Under the pieces are notes generated by a model that was not told the DNA's origin, made no database searches, and was given only the letters and a program-made list of their open reading frames with translations. From Methanoregula sp. (GTDB taxonomy: Archaea > Halobacteriota > Methanomicrobia > Methanomicrobiales > Methanospirillaceae), in contig JAUSBW010000127.1 in assembly GCA_030651815.1 (NCBI GenBank), positions 1 to 33,651 of the forward strand: a stretch of 33,651 nucleotides of DNA, given 5' to 3'. This document shows, piece after piece, positions 15,847-23,739 of the stretch (positions are counted from its first letter, which is position 1; each line of letters begins with the position of its first letter). The position numbers and the translations under genes are program-made.

Positions 15847-17244
15847 TCACGCGAACGAGAACGTCTCAGGGAGCAGCGTCTGGAGGTCGACCACAACCGC
15901 AAGCGCCGGTGTCGGGTTCACGTTCATCTGCTTCTGGAATTTCGTCTGGGACTGCCAGGTACCGGCATTAATGCCGAGCACGCCCCGGTAGCTCGTAATT
16001 CCCTTGACATGGACATGGCCGGTATGGAGAATCTCGGGCAGCGGATCGATGATCATCCGGTCGGTCTTTCCTGCAGCAATCGGTGTCTTGCGCCCGTAGA
16101 CCGGCGCAAGGTGGCGGCGCTGGAGCATCTCCTGCATCATAAGTCCGCTCTTCTCATAGGATGCCCCGGGGATTAACCCAATCATATCATCGATCGATCG
16201 CCCGTGATACATCAGCACTCGCACGCCCTGCAGGTTGACAAGCGCCGGGTTCTCTACAAGGATACAATTGTCCGGGAATTTTTTGATGAATGCATCCGGT
16301 AACACCGGTTGCGGCTCTGCGCCACGAACCACATCGTGGTTGCCGGGTGATATGATGATCTTCATCCGCGAGGGAAGGTCGCGCATCATCGCACCGAACG
16401 CCTCGTACTGCTCATAGATGTTTTTTATCACCAGTTCGCTCTCATGACCGGGATAGATACCGATACCATCCACAAGGTCACCGGCAATCAACAGGTAGGA
16501 GAAATCCGAATCCGAGAGCCAGTCGGAAAACCGGCTCCAGCTATCCGCTAAAAAAGTGTCACTGCCTACATGAACATCCGAGATGAAGACCGCCTTTCCC
16601 GGCGTTTCGCTCCTGAACGGGGTGTTGTCGATGCGGATGTCCGGGCGGTAGAGGAGCTCGGCAAAGAAGAGTTTCCCATCACTGGAGAGCTTGCCCTTCA
16701 CTCCAATGACTTCGTCGTGGATAATCCGCTCGGCATCGGAAAAGACCGGGCGATCCTTCAAAAAGAGCACCGAAATATTTGCCGAAGAGTCCTCGATCTC
16801 GGCGATCCTGTGCCCGTTTGTGGTGGTCTTGACTTCTGTTACCATACCAATGATGGTGCACTCCTCCTGCCGGTACCGGTTGGAACGTGTCAGTGCCTCT
16901 ATGGGCATGGCGCTGCACCGGCTCCGGATCATTCCACCCAGTCTGGCGTAACGGTCGCGGAAATAGTGGAGGTAATCACCGGTACCGTTTATGGGCCCGG
17001 AAGTTCCGGCAGAGCCGCTGACCACTTCCACACTGGGATCGGTGAGAAAGCGGGTGCCGTCCCGGGTGACGGTCATGCCGGGGATGTGCTGCGCCGAGAC
17101 CACGATCGCATGGTCCGGCACACCTGCGATGATGCGCTCGATCAGGTCAGGTTCATCCTGTTCCAGGATATACCGCACCACATCGGGATGTACCTGCAGC
17201 CGCTTCTCTAAAAAAGCGAGTGTGATCTGCTGTACATCGAGCAT
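15847..17244 (-). CDS. polB: DNA polymerase D (Pol II) small subunit DP1
   Basis: A 465-residue exonuclease subunit of the euryarchaeal replicative polymerase PolD. An N-terminal helical domain (1-60) and an OB-fold region (about 125-205) are followed by an Mre11-like phosphoesterase with all metal-binding blocks: ISDVHVGSD (Asp223, His225), LIAGDLVDG (Asp256), ISPGNHD (Asn302, His303), MYHGRS (His347), and LHTGHVHVK (His410, His412). It supplies 3'-5' proofreading to the DP2 polymerase, whose gene is not here. Length is within the family range. The ATG at 17244 is the natural start. It reads towards the kinase-GNAT gene with about 200 bases between them. Confidence 0.96.
   Translation of the reverse strand: MLDVQQITLAFLEKRLQVHPDVVRYILEQDEPDLIERIIAGVPDHAIVVSAQHIPGMTVTRDGTRFLTDPSVEVVSGSAGTSGPINGTGDYLHYFRDRYARLGGMIRSRCSAMPIEALTRSNRYRQEECTIIGMVTEVKTTTNGHRIAEIEDSSANISVLFLKDRPVFSDAERIIHDEVIGVKGKLSSDGKLFFAELLYRPDIRIDNTPFRSETPGKAVFISDVHVGSDTFLADSWSRFSDWLSDSDFSYLLIAGDLVDGIGIYPGHESELVIKNIYEQYEAFGAMMRDLPSRMKIIISPGNHDVVRGAEPQPVLPDAFIKKFPDNCILVENPALVNLQGVRVLMYHGRSIDDMIGLIPGASYEKSGLMMQEMLQRRHLAPVYGRKTPIAAGKTDRMIIDPLPEILHTGHVHVKGITSYRGVLGINAGTWQSQTKFQKQMNVNPTPALAVVVDLQTLLPETFSFA
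15873..15927 (-). repeat. 3'-end copy B, DP1 gene tail
   Basis: This is the partner of the repeat at 13783-13837, at the end of the DP1 gene. It encodes PTPALAVVVDLQTL (residues 444-457). It is probably the source copy, since this strand-like segment closes the DP1 phosphoesterase domain. That direction is inference. Confidence 0.45.
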
Positions 17245-17377
17245 GGATACTATATCGTCAACTGAGAAAATATAGGATACCGTCCCTCCGGTAATTCCGA
17301 GCCTCTCACCGAAATTACGGGGGATTTATTGCCCTCTCCCGCACACGTGATCATAGCTTAGGTCACGGACGGCACCC

Positions 17378-17995
17378 ATGTATGACATACTCCAGACATT
17401 TTCTCTCGGACTGGTGATCGGTCTTACCGGTGCCCTTGCACCCGGGCCTATGCTGGTGGCTACGATCAATGCATCGATCTCCGGTGACTGGAAGATCGGT
17501 CCGAAAGTGGTCGTCGGTCATATGATCGCAGAGAGTGTAATATTTCTCCTGATCGTTCTGGGGCTTGCAACACTCGCCCTCCCCTATACCACAGCTATTG
17601 CTGTGATTGGCGGGATTGCACTGATTGTATTTGGGGCGCTGACGATCGCAGGAAGCCGGGAAGCTTCCATAAACGGCCCGGTGACAGGGACTGCCGGCAA
17701 TCCGTATGTAGCCGGGCTGGTCACCAGTGTGGCAAATCCCTATTTTTGGATCTGGTGGCTAACCATCGGCAGTGCCATGGTAATTGCCGGGCTTGCGGGT
17801 GGTATTGTCCTTGCAGCAGTCTTCATGGTGGGGCACTGGTGTGCAGATATTGGGTGGTTCACGCTCGTGTCTGCGGGCATCTCACAGGGAAGGACAATCC
17901 TCTCTGACACCTCTTACCGCAGGATCATGGGAGTGTGCGGTGTATTTCTCATCCTGTTTGGGGCATACTACCTCTCGACACTATTTGTGCCGTGA
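17378..17995 (+). CDS. LysE/RhtB-family membrane exporter
   Basis: A 205-residue, six-helix membrane protein of the LysE amino-acid exporter superfamily. The N-terminal signature GLVIGLTGALAPGPMLVATI (about residues 11-30) matches the family's PGP motif. The middle carries NGPVTGTAGNPYVAGLVTS and then NPYFWIWWLTIG, both typical. The substrate cannot be told from sequence; archaeal members are usually annotated only as translocators. The ATG at 17378 gives the N terminus usual for the family. Divergent from the polymerase gene across 133 bases. Confidence 0.88.
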   Translation: MYDILQTFSLGLVIGLTGALAPGPMLVATINASISGDWKIGPKVVVGHMIAESVIFLLIVLGLATLALPYTTAIAVIGGIALIVFGALTIAGSREASINGPVTGTAGNPYVAGLVTSVANPYFWIWWLTIGSAMVIAGLAGGIVLAAVFMVGHWCADIGWFTLVSAGISQGRTILSDTSYRRIMGVCGVFLILFGAYYLSTLFVP

Positions 17996-18052
17996 TTCAT
18001 GGCAGAACAGGTGCGCTATATTAACAAAAAATCTCATACAGTGTAGCAAGAG

Positions 18053-19003
18053 ATGGCAGACAAGGACAAACCCCGGGACATCCGCACGATGATCAACCAG
18101 TTCCGGACAAGCGATCACTGGGCGGTATCCCTAGCCCGCGATCTGCTCTGGGTGGTGGCGGTTGTCGGCTGTATTGCACTCGCCCTCTTTTTGATCTGCG
18201 GTACCTGGCCGTCTGTGGTCACGATCGAGTCCGAGAGTATGGTGCCCAACATGAACGTAGGCGATCTTGTTGTTGTTGTCCAGAAAGACCGGTTCGGGGA
18301 TCTCCAGACCTGGGACGACGGGAAGAAGTCCGGGTATAAAAAGTTCGGTGACTACGGGGACGTGATCATCTACCGCCCGAACGGTATAACCGATATGTGG
18401 GCTTCGGTTGGGATCCTCCCCTTCTCAAAACAGCACCCCATCATCCACCGCGCCATGTCATGGACAGAAGCTGGGCAACCGGTCCCTTCGTATCTCAATA
18501 CGTACCGCGGGAAGGTCACGCCTGCGGACTATCTCCCGCTTACTGTCAGCGGGCAAACGGCAAACGGTTATACAATCCTCTCGACCGGCACAGCCAATCA
18601 GGTATCCAACTACACGTCCGGATCAAAGGATCTCATCATGAAAACCCCGCAGGGCAACTACGTCCTTCCCGAAGATGCTGTAATCCCGAACTCCGGCTAT
18701 GTCAGGGATACCGACACTACGGCAACCAATGGCGGGTACATCACCAAGGGTGACAATAACTATTTCAGTGACCAGGGATATCTCACGATCCCCGGGACAG
18801 GTACGGTCGGGCCCGTGGCAAAGGAGTGGGTCATCGGCAAAGCGCTCTTCACAGTGCCCTATGTCGGCCTCCTCCCGCTCCATATCGTAGAAGTGATTGT
18901 CGTTATCGTCATCATCATGGTGCTCCATGAATTCTACCTCCGCAGGAAATGGGAAGAAACGACCGTAAAACCGCAGAAGAAGAGCGGGAAGAAACAGCGG
19001 TGA
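18053..19003 (+). CDS. archaeal signal peptidase I (S26B) with an extended insert
   Basis: A 316-residue membrane serine protease that cleaves signal peptides outside the membrane. One N-terminal helix (about 29-50) and one C-terminal helix (about 270-293) flank the catalytic domain. Catalytic Ser62 lies in ESESMVPNM. The base is His132 in HPIIHRAM, as in archaeal and ER enzymes, in place of the bacterial Lys. Conserved Asp234 and probably Asp240 lie in YITKGDNNYFSDQG. About 100 residues separate His132 from Asp234, longer than in compact archaeal enzymes. The C terminus is Lys-rich and cytoplasmic (KPQKKSGKKQR). The stop is immediately followed by a cofH tail remnant. Confidence 0.92.
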   Translation: MADKDKPRDIRTMINQFRTSDHWAVSLARDLLWVVAVVGCIALALFLICGTWPSVVTIESESMVPNMNVGDLVVVVQKDRFGDLQTWDDGKKSGYKKFGDYGDVIIYRPNGITDMWASVGILPFSKQHPIIHRAMSWTEAGQPVPSYLNTYRGKVTPADYLPLTVSGQTANGYTILSTGTANQVSNYTSGSKDLIMKTPQGNYVLPEDAVIPNSGYVRDTDTTATNGGYITKGDNNYFSDQGYLTIPGTGTVGPVAKEWVIGKALFTVPYVGLLPLHIVEVIVVIVIIMVLHEFYLRRKWEETTVKPQKKSGKKQR

Positions 19004-19004
19004 T

Positions 19005-19124
19005 GCCGGGGCCACCGGCTCGGATTATCTGGATCCAAGGGATATGGAACGGACCGTCACCGATATCGGGCGGAAACTACGGCAGCGGACTACGCTGTAT
19101 GAGATCGTGTTAGAAGCGCAATAA
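19005..19124 (+). pseudogene. remnant of a cofH 3' end
   Basis: Directly after the signal peptidase stop, the frame beginning at 19005 encodes 39 residues ending at TAA 19122-19124 that match the C terminus of CofH. It contains SDYLDPRDMERTVTDIGRKL and then RQRTTLYE; the full cofH downstream ends TDYLDPKEMQRVAEDVGRPL and KQRTTLYENI. By eye 21 of 35 residues are identical. There is no start codon and no radical-SAM domain, so it cannot function as CofH. DNA identity is clearly lower than in the thiC tail pair, so this is either an old duplication or the stub of a second, lost cofH. Confidence 0.8.
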
Positions 19125-19168
19125 AAACCGGCAGAAATAAAAACAATTTTTGATCTCTGATCTGATGA

Positions 19169-19468
19169 TTAGAGCAGTTCCAGCGCCTGACGCCCGGTCA
19201 TACCGTTCTTGATCCCGCGTCCAATCGCAGACCGGTTTGCCTCTTTGACAATCCCTTTTAAGATATCATCAATATCGACAATCGAGGGGCCGATCGAAGG
19301 TCTGACTTTTGCTGCCGGATAACTGAACGAGTCGAGCGCCGCCACATCGAACGCGCCGCACCCGACCATTCCCACATCAGTCTTGACAGCGACAAGGTTC
19401 GCCGGGCCGAGAGGGATGACGAATCCGTCTGCGACTTTTCTTGTCAGTTGAACATCTACCTGCTGCAT
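19169..19468 (-). CDS. DUF1805 (YunC-like) protein
   Basis: A 99-residue small protein of the DUF1805/YunC family. It has the family pattern GPANLVAVKTDVGMVGCGAFDV (residues about 21-42, a Cys in the strand before the turn) and the closing GIKNGMTGRQALELL. No enzymatic role is established for the family to my knowledge. The minus-strand start at 19468 has AGGAG a few bases upstream. It is divergent from cofH with 112 bases between them, so the two may share a control region. Confidence 0.85.
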   Translation of the reverse strand: MQQVDVQLTRKVADGFVIPLGPANLVAVKTDVGMVGCGAFDVAALDSFSYPAAKVRPSIGPSIVDIDDILKGIVKEANRSAIGRGIKNGMTGRQALELL

Positions 19469-19580
19469 ATCGCTCCTGTAATCATGGTTGGCGCGAGGGA
19501 ATAATAATCATGTGGCATGGGAATACGATACAATCACAACTATCCGGTCGTTCCGGACCGGAAATTGCGTGGAGTAAATC

Positions 19581-20669
19581 ATGGATCAATACCTGCGGAC
19601 CCTGCTCAATGATGTGAAAAGCGGCCATAGACTGAGTGAAGATGAATGCCTCATGCTGTTTTCTGTTCGCGACCGGCAGGTATGGGATGTTGCCAGAACA
19701 GCGGATGAGGTGCGCGAGGAGCGGGCCGGGCCGGCAGTCACGTATGTCCGGAACCAGAACATTAACGTGACCAACCTCTGCGTCAATGCCTGCGGGTTCT
19801 GCGGGTTTTCAAAAAAACCCGGCAACGAGGGTATCTATTTCCACGACCGGGCAGAGATCCAGAAGAAGGCCACCCTTGCAAAAGAGCGGGGCGTCTCTGA
19901 GATCTGCACGGTCAGCGGTCTTCACCCGGCATTTACCGCGCAATCCTACATCGATGTCTACTATTGGATTCATGAAGCGGCGCCGGGGGTTCATCTCCAC
20001 GCAGGCAACCCGATGGAAGTCGCTTATGCGGCAAAACAGAGTGGGATGAGCACCCAGGAGGTACTGGTTGCAATGAAAGGAGCCGGGCTGGGATCGATGT
20101 GTGGAACGGCAGCTGAGATCCTTGTGGATTCCGTCCGGGAAACTATCTGCCACGAGAAGATCCCGACCGCAGAATGGGTGCGCATCATCAAAGAGGCGCA
20201 CATGCTCGGCATTCCCACCACCGCTACGATAATGTACGGCCACTGCGAGAGCGACGTTGATCGGGTGCGCCACCTCGCTATCCTGCGGGAGATACAGGAT
20301 GAGATGCATGGGTTTACCGAGTTTGTCCCGCTCTCGTTTATCCACATGAATACCCCACTCTACCGCGCAGGTATCGCGCGGGCGGGAGCAACGGGAAGAG
20401 AGGACCTCCTGATGGTGGCCGTTGCACGCCTCTTTCTTGACAATTTTAAAAACATACAGGTCTCGTGGGTGAAAGAGGGGATCAAGATGGCCCAGCTCGG
20501 ACTCATCGCAGGAGCCAATGATCTCGGCGGGACCATGTTTGAAGAGAGCATCTCAAAAGGGGCAGGAGCTGTCAATACCGATTACCTTGACCCCAAAGAG
20601 ATGCAGCGCGTGGCAGAGGATGTGGGCAGACCGCTTAAACAGCGCACCACGTTGTATGAGAATATCTGA
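19581..20669 (+). CDS. cofH: CofH, FO synthase subunit 2 (radical SAM)
   Basis: A 362-residue radical SAM enzyme of coenzyme F420 biosynthesis. It joins the 4-hydroxybenzyl part of tyrosine to 5-amino-6-(D-ribitylamino)uracil, and CofG then closes the deazaflavin ring. The cluster motif CVNACGFCGF places Cys67, Cys71 and Cys74 in CX3CX2C spacing. It is preceded by the conserved NQNINVTN. Later blocks GGTMFEESISKGAGAVNTDY and QRTTLYENI are typical of CofH and not CofG. No cofG is nearby. The cofactor product is essential to hydrogenotrophic methanogens. An A-run/T-run terminator follows. Confidence 0.96.
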   Translation: MDQYLRTLLNDVKSGHRLSEDECLMLFSVRDRQVWDVARTADEVREERAGPAVTYVRNQNINVTNLCVNACGFCGFSKKPGNEGIYFHDRAEIQKKATLAKERGVSEICTVSGLHPAFTAQSYIDVYYWIHEAAPGVHLHAGNPMEVAYAAKQSGMSTQEVLVAMKGAGLGSMCGTAAEILVDSVRETICHEKIPTAEWVRIIKEAHMLGIPTTATIMYGHCESDVDRVRHLAILREIQDEMHGFTEFVPLSFIHMNTPLYRAGIARAGATGREDLLMVAVARLFLDNFKNIQVSWVKEGIKMAQLGLIAGANDLGGTMFEESISKGAGAVNTDYLDPKEMQRVAEDVGRPLKQRTTLYENI

Positions 20670-20695
20670 AAAAAGGTTTTTTCGTTTTCTTATTT
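20667..20695. terminator. bidirectional A/T terminator between cofH and Isf
   Basis: The spacer reads AAAAAAGGTTTTTT followed by more T, giving an A/T stem and T-runs in both directions between two convergent genes. It can end both transcripts. Confidence 0.45.
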
Positions 20696-21247
20696 ATTGT
20701 GGTTGCTTTTGACAAGCCGGACAATCTTATCCCCGATCTTCCGGGCATTCTCTACTGCTTCCTTATCAGCGAGCACTTCGCCCTCATGATACCCGTTGCC
20801 CTTGACTGATCCTAACGATGAAAACTCGTGGGTGCTTAAGAATCCTTCCAGCGTCTGGATCGTCCGGCTTGCACCTTTATGCGCCTGCACGGCTACAGCG
20901 ACGCCCTTTCTGCCTGCCAGCTTCCGGTCATGGTAGAGGGAATACGTGCGGTCGATGAAGTTTTTCAAATGACCACAGACATCGTAGTAATACGTGGGTG
21001 AACCGATCACGAGCACATCACAGTCGAGAACCTTATTGACAATTATATCCCAGTCATCGTTCTCGATCACGCACCACTTCTTCTCTTTGCACTTCTCACA
21101 GCCCATACACGGGTGGATCTTCTTTCCTGCAAGCGAGACAAATTCGGTCTTTATCCCCGCACCATGACAGCGTTCGAGAATGACGTTGACCAGAACTGCG
21201 GTGTTGCCATCCTTACGCATGCTCCCGGATATTCCCAGCACCTTCAT
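20690..21247 (-). CDS. iron-sulfur flavoprotein (Isf family)
   Basis: A 185-residue flavodoxin-fold protein of the NADPH-dependent FMN reductase superfamily. FMN binding is suggested by GISGSMRKDGNT (5-16) and by GSPTYYYDVCGHLKNFIDRT. The compact cluster motif CMGCEKCKEKKWC (Cys47, 50, 53, 59; CX2CX2CX5C) is that of methanogen iron-sulfur flavoproteins, which hold FMN and one [4Fe-4S] cluster and take electrons from ferredoxin. The physiological acceptor is uncertain; a role in oxygen or peroxide defence has been proposed for the family. It is last in a three-gene minus-strand operon, 14 bases after DUF123. Confidence 0.9.
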   Translation of the reverse strand: MKVLGISGSMRKDGNTAVLVNVILERCHGAGIKTEFVSLAGKKIHPCMGCEKCKEKKWCVIENDDWDIIVNKVLDCDVLVIGSPTYYYDVCGHLKNFIDRTYSLYHDRKLAGRKGVAVAVQAHKGASRTIQTLEGFLSTHEFSSLGSVKGNGYHEGEVLADKEAVENARKIGDKIVRLVKSNHNK

Positions 21248-21261
21248 ATGTTATCCTCAAC

Positions 21262-21699
21262 TCAGGGGCTCATGATTGTTTTGGTGGTTGGTATGAGCCT
21301 CAGGTGCCGTAATGCAGAGAGGATCTCATCCTCCGGATCGCACTGCCGGTAAAAAAGGTGGGATGCGCAGTTGCAGTCGCTGCTCCCGAACCCCGGAACA
21401 CCGCCATCACCCAGATCCTGTGCAAGGCGGCATTCGAGCCTTTCACGGGTGACACCATAGACTGCACAGGCCAAGGAAAAAAGAGGCGACGAGAGGAGAT
21501 AATCCACATGCCATTTCGGTCGTTTGTCGCGGTTATGGAAAAGAGAGATGTGGCGCTCCAGCCGTTTTAAGCCCCCGCTGCCCAGGGCGGAACCGATATA
21601 GCAGTGCCAGCCGGGCTGGAAATGGATCTCACCGAGTGCACCGATCCTGACCGTGCAGCCGGGATTTTTGAAAACGAGACAATAAATTCCCTTATCCAT
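21262..21699 (-). CDS. DUF123, GIY-YIG-like domain protein
   Basis: A 145-residue protein of the DUF123 family, a GIY-YIG-related endonuclease-like fold found in archaea. It opens with KGIYCLVFK and has the second motif GWHCYIGSALGSGGLKRLER (about residues 30-49), matching the GIY ... YIG pair. Further conserved parts are KRPKWHVDYLLS and CNCASHLFY. Homologues are stand-alone or fused to endonuclease III-like proteins. DNA repair or processing is plausible but unproven. Its start overlaps the end of the upstream metallo-beta-lactamase gene by eight bases. Confidence 0.85.
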   Translation of the reverse strand: MDKGIYCLVFKNPGCTVRIGALGEIHFQPGWHCYIGSALGSGGLKRLERHISLFHNRDKRPKWHVDYLLSSPLFSLACAVYGVTRERLECRLAQDLGDGGVPGFGSSDCNCASHLFYRQCDPEDEILSALRHLRLIPTTKTIMSP

Positions 21700-22294
21700 A
21701 ACCGCTCTTGATCAGACTGAGCGCAGCAGCGATATGCTGTCTCCCGCCCTCTTCTACCGGCGATCCGTGGCCCGGGAAGAGCCCTTCTACATCGAGCGGT
21801 GCGAGGCGTTCAAGCGACCGCTGGAGCTCTGCCCGGCTCCCGCCCGGGAAATCATAGCGCCCGAATGCCCCGTCGGTAAATACCGTATCGCCGCTAAAGA
21901 GGATCTGTTCTTTTTCGCAGAACAGGCAGATGCTCCCCGGTGTGTGGCCTGGTGTGTGGATGACGACAAAATCACCGATGGTGTCTCCTTCTTTCAGCAT
22001 CAGGTCCGGTATAATCCCGGGCGAACGGGCACCAAAGTGCATAGAGAGGTTTTGCGCATCATCAAGCAGACCCCGTGCATCGTTCTTGTGGATGGCAACC
22101 CTGGCCTTGCACATATGTGCGATCTCTTTTATGCGGGCAGTATGGTCAAAGTGGCAGTGGGTGAGGACGATGGTCTCGATCCGCTCCTTGTGTGGTGCGA
22201 TAGCCATCGGCATGACCCCGGCATCTACGAGAATATTTCCAACGATATAGGAGTTTGCCCAGACATCACCGTTTGTTATCCACTCGACCTGCAT
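21692..22294 (-). CDS. metallo-beta-lactamase fold hydrolase, glyoxalase II-like
   Basis: A 200-residue single-domain hydrolase. The metal motif THCHFDH (His46, His48, Asp50, His51) is complete, followed by HTPGHTPGSICLF (third-site His), the FSGDTVF aspartate, and LFPGHGSP with the last His. The domain set fits hydroxyacylglutathione hydrolase-like enzymes; the substrate is unknown. The start is set at ATG 22294; the longer minus frame to 22681 runs through thiC and gives an unrelated Ser/Ala-rich N terminus. The ATG overlaps the divergent ATG at 22293 within GCATGC. First gene of the MBL-DUF123-Isf operon. Confidence 0.88.
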   Translation of the reverse strand: MQVEWITNGDVWANSYIVGNILVDAGVMPMAIAPHKERIETIVLTHCHFDHTARIKEIAHMCKARVAIHKNDARGLLDDAQNLSMHFGARSPGIIPDLMLKEGDTIGDFVVIHTPGHTPGSICLFCEKEQILFSGDTVFTDGAFGRYDFPGGSRAELQRSLERLAPLDVEGLFPGHGSPVEEGGRQHIAAALSLIKSGYG

Positions 22295-22319
22295 GCACAA
22301 TAATAAGGACTCCGCACAG

Positions 22320-23624
22320 ATGTTTCTTATGGATTTGCTGGTCAGCAGGTGTTCCCGCGGTGTTCCGGAAGATGTGGCGGCGGCAGCCCGGGCTGAGGGT
22401 ATGGATCCCGCCCGCATGGCACGACTGGTTGCGGCTGGCAGGATTGTCATTCCCGTAAACCCCAACCGGAAGCACCAGCAGTGTGCGATCGGCGAAGGGT
22501 GCACGGTCAAGGTCAACGTGAATGTCGGCACATCGGGCACCCGGTGCGATGCTGCAATGGAAGAGAAAAAGGCGCAGGCAGCGCTAGATAACGGTGCCGA
22601 TGCCCTGATGGATCTCTCAACCGGTGGCGATCTTGTCGCGATCCGGAAGAAGATGCTCGCGCTGGATACCACGGTTGGCACCGTGCCGGTCTATGAAGCG
22701 GTGCGCCGTGCAGGGAATGCGGCGGATGTTGATGCCGACCTGCTCTTTAAGATCATACGCGAACACTGCCAGCAGGGTGTGGATTTCTTAACCCTCCACT
22801 GCGGCGTGAACCGGCAGGCACTCGCGGCGCTCAGGAGCGATCCCCGCCTGATGGGCGTGGTGAGCCGGGGCGGATCATTCCACTGTGCGATGATGATGCA
22901 GCGGGACGAGGAGAACCCGCTGTATGCAGAATACGATTACCTGTTAGAGATCCTCGCAGAGTATGACGTGACGGTCAGCCTCGGGGATGGGATGCGCCCC
23001 GGTTGTTTACAGGACGCCGAGAAACTCGCAAAGTCTGTTGAGTATATCACGCTCGGCACGCTGGCAAAACAGGCGCAGGCAAAGAGTGTCCAGCGGATGA
23101 TCGAAGGGCCGGGCCACATGCCGCTCGATCAGATAGGCTACAATGTGCGGATGATAAAAGAGATCACCGACCATGCCCCGCTCTACCTGCTCGGACCGCT
23201 CGTCACCGATATCGCGCCGGGCTACGACCACGTGGTCGCGGCCATCGGAGGGGCGACTGCCTGCCTCAACGGCGCCGACTTCCTCTGCATGGTCTCGCCG
23301 AGCGAGCATCTTGCCCTGCCGGATGTTGCCGACATTATCGAAGGGACGCGGGTGGCAAAGATCGCTGCGCATGTGGGGGATACTGTCCGGAAACATGAGG
23401 GCTGGCGGATGGACCGCGAGGTGCAGATGGCCGAGGCCCGGCATGAACTCGACTGGGACGAGCAGTTCCGGCTGGCGCTCTATGGGGATCATGCCCGGAA
23501 GATCCACGAGCGGGACGGGGAGACGGAGACCTGCTCGATGTGCGGGGATTTATGTGCGGTCAAGATGGTGAATGAGCTGTTCGGGACTGCGGGAAAGGGC
23601 AAAGGGAAGAAGACGGGGAAGTGA
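22320..23624 (+). CDS. thiC: phosphomethylpyrimidine synthase ThiC
   Basis: A 434-residue enzyme that rearranges aminoimidazole ribotide to the thiamine pyrimidine HMP-P. Typical blocks are VIPVNPNRKHQQCAIGEGC, VNVNVGTSG, then LGDGMRPGCLQDAE, GPGHMPLDQIGYN and TDIAPGYDHV. The C-terminal radical-SAM cluster motif reads CSMCGDLCAVK (three cysteines, CX2CX3C as written here, shorter than the CX2CX4C of bacterial ThiC). The start is uncertain: 22293, 22320 and 22329 are in frame. I prefer 22320 because it leaves room for a promoter opposite the MBL gene. The Lys/Gly tail GKGKGKKTGK is unusual. No TPP riboswitch was recognised upstream. Its last 150 bases of conserved sequence recur about 1.08 kb downstream. 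Confidence 0.95.
   Translation: MFLMDLLVSRCSRGVPEDVAAAARAEGMDPARMARLVAAGRIVIPVNPNRKHQQCAIGEGCTVKVNVNVGTSGTRCDAAMEEKKAQAALDNGADALMDLSTGGDLVAIRKKMLALDTTVGTVPVYEAVRRAGNAADVDADLLFKIIREHCQQGVDFLTLHCGVNRQALAALRSDPRLMGVVSRGGSFHCAMMMQRDEENPLYAEYDYLLEILAEYDVTVSLGDGMRPGCLQDAEKLAKSVEYITLGTLAKQAQAKSVQRMIEGPGHMPLDQIGYNVRMIKEITDHAPLYLLGPLVTDIAPGYDHVVAAIGGATACLNGADFLCMVSPSEHLALPDVADIIEGTRVAKIAAHVGDTVRKHEGWRMDREVQMAEARHELDWDEQFRLALYGDHARKIHERDGETETCSMCGDLCAVKMVNELFGTAGKGKGKKTGK
23436..23585 (+). repeat. thiC 3'-end direct repeat, copy 1
   Basis: These 150 bases, inside thiC, recur as a direct repeat at 24518-24667 with roughly 90 percent identity by eye and no gap. They encode the stretch from ARHELDWDEQ to VNELFG, including the cluster cysteines. 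The two copies bracket the MntA-HepT pair. Confidence 0.85.
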
Positions 23625-23739
23625 ATTCCCGGCAACGTATCGTTTTTTTATCATATTTCTTAATCTCCGGATTCCCGTTTTCCTCAAAAAATATAACATC
23701 GGATAATTCTATCATCTATACTAAGAGAGATGCATCACC

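Noticed and set aside
16570-17211. A 213-codon plus-strand frame opposite the DP1 gene
   Set aside because: It is a shadow of DP1, whose OB and phosphoesterase motifs are complete on the minus strand.
22295-22681. N-terminal extension of the MBL hydrolase to 22681
   Set aside because: It is antisense to thiC and encodes a Ser/Ala/Pro-rich stretch; the MBL domain starts naturally at ATG 22294.
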